From positions 62,001 to 126,000 of the forward strand of contig JAODUP010000459.1 of assembly GCA_025642065.1 (NCBI GenBank): 64,000 nt of DNA, read 5' to 3'. The position numbers were made by a program, and so were the translations under genes. Of this stretch, positions 57,827 to 64,000 are shown in pieces; the first letter of the stretch is position 1; every line of letters starts with the position of its first letter. This stretch comes from Paralvinella palmiformis (Eukaryota > Annelida > Polychaeta > Terebellida > Alvinellidae). The notes beneath the pieces were generated by a model. That model ran no database searches. It saw nothing but the letters and a program-made list of their open reading frames with translations, and had not been told where the DNA came from.

Positions 57827-58748
57827 TCAAGCATGTATTTTCACCCAAACTAGTTGTGTTATTTGGGTTAAGTACAATATCCCCATTTTCATATTTTATG
57901 AAATTTGTTTTATTATGTGAAGTTTGGTAAAATGCCACACATATATATATGTTCTTCTGGTACAAGTTAATGATTCTATATTCTAAATATTTTTACAGCA
58001 GCTACTTGGAGATAATAAAATAGCCTTAAGTGTTTCGTAATATTTTTAACGTGTCACAGGGTAAGCATAATGAGCAATGTCAAAGTGTGGCCCTTTTAGG
58101 GAACTGTATATGATATATGTCATCAAGGAATTATAGTAGAAAGTGTAAATAAAGATATGCTTGTAATTTTTTACATATTTGTAATAAGAGATATAATTAT
58201 TTTATCGCTTTGACTAATAGTAATAACATGTGAAGAAAACAGACACAATCATTTTAACTGAATGAAGAAAAATAATAGGCAATAAATTATATAAACAGAA
58301 ACATTTATCTTCCATTTTCTGTTCAGGGTTGATCCACCAAATTTCAGCAAAAGATAAATGCTTCAAAAAAACATTTGCTCATCCTTTTTACATCACACAC
58401 ACACAGAGAGAGAGGGGGGGGAGATGTAAGGGAACCAGAAGATAGTATCACAAATTGGCCAAGGTACTGCTGCTCTTGTTTATCATACAATAATATCCTG
58501 TTGTATAAAGACAACAATTATCCTGATCTTCATTGTGTTATTAGTTCTTCTTATCGCGGAACCAAAATATATTGGCTATCACTTGACTCATTCTTTCTCC
58601 TCGCAATTTCCATGAACCTCTTCAATAACTGAGGTACATGTGTACCATCAACATGATGGTTGCCTGGCAACCAGAAGCTACCCAGAAAGAGATACGACTA
58701 CTGAGGCTGCTGATCAATACAAACACTACTTAATCGGTTTTCATCTAC

Positions 58749-58761
58749 ACACACACACACA

Positions 58762-58797
<36 letters not shown>
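58749..58797. repeat. (CA)n-(GA)n microsatellite
   Basis: A CA tract joined directly to a GA tract. Confidence 0.95.
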
Positions 58798-58799
<2 letters not shown>

Positions 58800-60893
58800 T
58801 TAGCAAAACACTTCCTCCTGCCAAAATGGAAAACTCACTAATGTTTTAATAGAAAATCTTATGTTTAACCTCAAACTCAAAGCCATGAAGCTGTCACTTT
58901 CTCTCAACACCTATGATGTAAATGATATCGTGGCTGTAGCAAGGATGAGTGGGTAAAACTTTTATGACGGTACTAACTATGGCTTTGTCCAGCTTTGATC
59001 TCATATCATTCCACTACAACTCCCCACAAAAAGGAAGCTCTTAGAGCTTGCAGAAGAACCATAACACATGGAGAAGCTACGACCCCAGTCATAATAATAT
59101 ATCATAACACACAGAGATCCCTGTTCTGGACAACTATTGTTAAGATGTGTTGAACAGAGGAGCCCTGACTGATGGTACATATGTCTGTAAATGGCCTTCT
59201 CGGGGTCATTTCCAGCCATAAAATATTACCTAGGAGAAGACTAATTTGATCAGTGACGAAACAATGAGGGCTGTTCAACATCAGATCATGGGTAAATATC
59301 CAGAAAAGATGCCTGTAATAAACTGTTCCCATGACAGACAGACTGACTGAGAGAGATTTATAATGAGAACAACTGACATGGGTTATGTACAAGGAGGAAG
59401 TTTAGCAATAAAACTTCCTGTTTTAAACACATACATATTACAATGATGTTTAATTTCAAATGGGCTAGTGGGTCTTGTCCATATAGGAAATCCTAGTTAA
59501 AAACAAGAACACAAAAACCTTGAGATATCATCACATCTGATATGTATTTTATTATCATCATTGAGCTTATTTGATTAAACATATGAACGGGAAAGGATAT
59601 ATTTATTTAATTTTCACACTTGTGTTACCATATTATAATTATTGAAGTAAAGGACGGCTCTAATATAAATACAACTAATTAATGTTAATCTCCTATCTGA
59701 TCAAAGTAACATCCCTAAATTACAACCGTATCCTCCTTTCAGCAAAAGATTCTGACGGTTACACTACTTTTATAGTAAACACAAAGGTCTACTACAGACA
59801 AAGTCCGGACACAAACAAGTTCAGACATAACAGAAACCTGCATAAGGTAGCTCACACAAAGAACTCAACAAACCCAGATACACACAGAAGCCATTAAATT
59901 ATTCCATGCTAAATGATTGCCCAGCCAAGAAGAGAACTCCGAGATAGGTTCTGGCTGCCTGTGGCCCGGTTCTGGGCCATCTCAACTAACTTTTACTACA
60001 TATATCGATTGTGGCCACTACTGGCCGGCCGGCCCCCCGGGGGGGGGGGGAGTTAGGCATAACCGCAGCGGCATCCAACAAACATGACTCACTCCCTGAA
60101 GAGTAATATTCCTTCTCAATCCACGCCATATTAGGTCCTAATACCATCACAAAGAACCCTCTTAAAATCACTACCCAATCACCACTGCTTCAACCCTCTA
60201 ACCCCCCACACACCAGCAAACCAAACACACACACACACACATACACGCACTCCCCGATCGTCCACACTTAAGTCCACAAGGAGAAGGGCCAGTAACCAAC
60301 CTGGGATTGTGATAAAAGTATGAACTTCCAATCCAATCTAATCCAATATTCGGCAGATGGAATTCCCCCGGTTTATTTCCTATTTATCACCGCTGGTTTA
60401 CTCGGCAGAATAAAAACCGATGCCCTGCCCGGGGAGGGAAGGGGATCTAACCCACCGAACCCTCCAGATCTGGCCCTTATTTCCCCGCGGACATCTGCTC
60501 GGCTAGCTGGAGATAATTTTTTTCCTTCGGCTACTCATCTCAGTTGCCATCTGTGTCCAGACTGCTAACATTATCAGAATGATAGAAACGCTGATTCCAG
60601 AAGATAAAATATGTTATATTCTAATATATTGTAATTATTACTAGGTGACCACGTTGTCCTAATTTGACAGCCTGTACGGCCAGCTGTCATAAATGATGTT
60701 CTCACTACCGAAACATTAGGTATTATTTTAAGATGATAATGACAGGGAATGATTACTCACTGTGTCACTAGTGTTACTACACCAAGTAGCTAACACTAAA
60801 CACACAGAAACCATAACATTATCGGAACAAGGATAATATGCAATCTAATAATGCGATGACAGAACTATGCCCAGATGGAAAACAACTTTGTGA

Positions 60894-61475
<582 letters not shown>

Positions 61476-63004
61476 ATTTTCTAAACGGCTACACTATTAC
61501 TAGTATTAGGTGAATATAGCTATTACTGGTAGCTCAGCTCATTGTATGATCATTTCTAGGTAAGAATCTCCTCCCACTGACATCACAGCCATAAATAACA
61601 AGTCTGACATATAATAAATGAGTAATGTTGTCTAGAGAGGTGTTAGTAAAGACATTATCACCATAACTAACATCACATGTGATATCTCTAATAGTAATAC
61701 CTAGCAGCCTTTCCCAGCAAATCCCATTCCGAATGATTACAAACACTGGAGCTAATTACTAAACGTGTTAAATGAACATTGTACAACGTGGCAACATGTC
61801 AAACAGACAAGAGGATGACACGACTGTATTAGGTGAGACTGGACAACCACACCCACGTCTAACAGCAAAACTAACAGTAACAGGCTGATTCTCGTCTAAG
61901 ATGACTAACAACACATCCCTTGCACATTACCAAATAGGTCATACAGCACAGGCGGGTCTGTTCAACAATACATTTTCTGCTGTTGTCTAGGGACACCGAG
62001 TATGAATCCCTCCAACTGACCTCACCGACCAATACTAATGTGCGTCACACCTGACACAGTGGTCCCTTCCCCCATGAGACCAGGTCATTCATTACGTTGG
62101 CCGCATCCGCTGGCCAGTCAGTGATACAGTGATACCAGATAAACAACGATCAACTTGACCCTCCAGGATACTGTGTCTCTAAAGCTGAGGACACTGAGAT
62201 CAGCTTAAGATTGTCTCGACTCCTATATACGTGTGTGCTACTAATTCACAATCACAAACAAAACTGATCAACTGTCACCAGAATCTGATCGTATCACAAT
62301 ACCATCAGTAGACTGTATTCCAGCTTCACTCACAGTTCTGATTTGTTGTTGTTGTTGTCAAATAGGAGGAAACCCCACCACAAGGCTATTAGTATTATAT
62401 GGTTCAATATCTGGCCTTGGTACAATTCTGAACCGTTCAGTATTGGCTGCCGCCGTTATACATCGTCACGTACCCAAAATCATCCTGACCACGACAAACT
62501 AGCCAACATCGAATGATTCACACCTAGCTACCAATGTAAACCTTCTATAGAACGGTCAGCGTACGCCTGACATTCTAAGGAAATTCGCTCTCTTTTCTCC
62601 CTCCAACCAATCGCGAGACACTTGAGCTGACTAATGAGCTGAAGACATGGTTTACGTTCACCCACACCCATCCCCCAATACATCACACGCCGTTTGTATA
62701 TATGATGTTTAACACATCCCCGCAGTCTATGGTAGGAAGGAAGCCCGGCCAGCTATCAGGTGTAATTATCCCAGTTCACCTGTCCCAATACCCTCAAGAT
62801 AACAGCCCTCCAGCAATCACCAGCAATCCATTCATCCTAAAATTTCCAGTACCACATCTAATACTGACATAGTAATTAAATTAAGACGTCAGCCATCAAT
62901 ACACAATCTAAACAGTAAATAGTATATCCTTGATATGAATTATATAGGTTTCTAGTCTAACAAGAGAGATCTCACATCAACAATCGAATCAGTACACTTA
63001 CTCT

Positions 63005-63175
63005 AATAAGAGTTATAGAGCCTGTCGCCGCTTTTCAGACACCTGGGAAGTATGGCCATGGGGTGACTGCCTAAGAAAACACCCACCAACATAGACACGT
63101 GTCGGATTCGAACCAACAACCTGGAGGTTTAAAGTGCAACACACTAACCACCAAACCATCAGCTACTCTAAGAAC
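63005..63175 (-). mobile_element. tRNA-derived SINE on the - strand
   Basis: Read on the - strand it has TGGTTTGGTGGTTAGTGTG (A-box-like), then GGTTCGAATCC (B box), and a body with GTTTTCTTAGGCAGTCACCC. Confidence 0.65.
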
Positions 63176-63680
63176 ATACAGGCAGAGCAAATGGATTATC
63201 GTGCCCAGTCAACCTATTTTATATTAGACTGGTATAATATGTTGTTGTCTTTCTACTAAAATCCACTGATGATCATTGATTACTTTGCCTCACACAACCT
63301 CCTGGAAGCAATTCTTATATTTTGAGTCAAACGACGGACATTCACGATTATGTCACACTGGTAGAATAGGAGAAAAACTGCCATCTAAATGATAACAGTT
63401 GCCCACAAACCCGACAATCATAAGGAAAGTGGACTTTTATGCTGTTAACACATAGAATCGTTACCCACTAACAAGGCTTTGGGTGAGATACCAACAAATC
63501 TCAAGTTAACAGCTTAACATCCATCAGAGTTAATTTCAGATAAGTAAACACCAGTTAAAAACATTATAAGTTCAGTCAGATGCAGAAAATAGCTTTATCT
63601 TGATGAGTGGAACAATTCAAGAATTAGTCAGAGCCAGGCAGGTAGAAATATAGGTCTTGGTACTCTGATCTTGTTCTGTC

Positions 63681-63683
<3 letters not shown>

Positions 63684-63718
<35 letters not shown>
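63684..63718. repeat. (AT)n microsatellite
   Basis: A perfect AT tract. A CA tract follows at about 63735-63751, and a CA/GA/CA compound at about 63901-63958. Confidence 0.95.
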
Positions 63719-63720
<2 letters not shown>

Positions 63721-63902
63721 CCACATACACCGATACACACACACACACACATACACGCTAGTCCCCCCGCCCCAACCACACGTTACATATTTATGACAGA
63801 TGCATTATGCCAAATAAAAAAAACAAGAAAAGTCAGTAACAGTAGTCAATTAGAAACTAGAGCCCTTCTTGTTCTGAATCCACCTGTCAGCCATTAGTTA
63901 CA

Positions 63903-63944
<42 letters not shown>

Positions 63945-64000
63945 CACACACACACACAAAATAACTCTGAACGGATCTCACATGACTAGAGCCAAACCGG

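Overview
This is nuclear DNA from an animal, most likely a lophotrochozoan invertebrate and perhaps a gastropod mollusc. The lineage is inference: the genes are bilaterian, the DNA is AT-rich and dense in microsatellites, GT-AG introns run from a few hundred bases to several kb, and tRNA-derived SINEs and CR1/L2/Jockey-type LINE debris are scattered throughout. Nothing looks bacterial, and there is no operon, CRISPR array or rRNA.

Layout. (1) About 1.5-21.3 kb, + strand: a multi-exon MAP3K19 (YSK4)-like MAP kinase kinase kinase. Seventeen exons were joined by reading phase, giving about 1,831 residues. The long Ser/Lys-rich N-terminus is probably disordered and is carried mostly by two large exons of 2,424 and 1,098 bases. 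The last six exons carry an apparently catalytic STE-type kinase domain. (2) 24.9-27.2 kb, - strand: a single-exon gene of 759 codons with about 16 ankyrin repeats and a C-terminal SOCS box, so an ASB-like adaptor for a Cullin-5 ubiquitin ligase. (3) 27.4-34.6 kb: a repeat-rich interval with a 0.39 kb inverted-repeat element carrying an unusual end-to-end ORF, a palindrome flanked by mirror-image microsatellites, two non-LTR reverse-transcriptase relics in opposite orientation, and a SINE-bearing tandem triplication. (4) 37.3-38.5 kb, + strand: TMEM167A (kish), a 72-residue membrane protein of the early secretory pathway. It is complete except for the exon that supplies the initiator Met. (5) 39.0-39.9 kb: a coding-like but frame-broken block that I cannot identify. 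(6) 48.4-57.7 kb, - strand: thirteen exons covering the C-lobe and whole C-terminal region of a homeodomain-interacting protein kinase (HIPK). The exon for the N-terminus and kinase N-lobe is not seen and must lie beyond 64 kb, so 57.7-64 kb is read as one long intron.

The genes are not an operon or a pathway cassette. Each has its own strand and, for three of them, a plausible poly(A) signal. MAP3K19 and HIPK are stress and developmental signalling kinases, the ASB-like protein belongs to ubiquitin-mediated turnover, and kish belongs to secretion. Their adjacency is ordinary genomic neighbourhood.

The candidates least explained by known features are the inverted-repeat element at 27.49-27.87 kb with its internal ORF, the 39.0-39.9 kb coding-like block, the paired 36.7/56.5 kb dispersed repeats with a hairpin and a pol III B-box-like site, and the unusually long ankyrin-SOCS protein.
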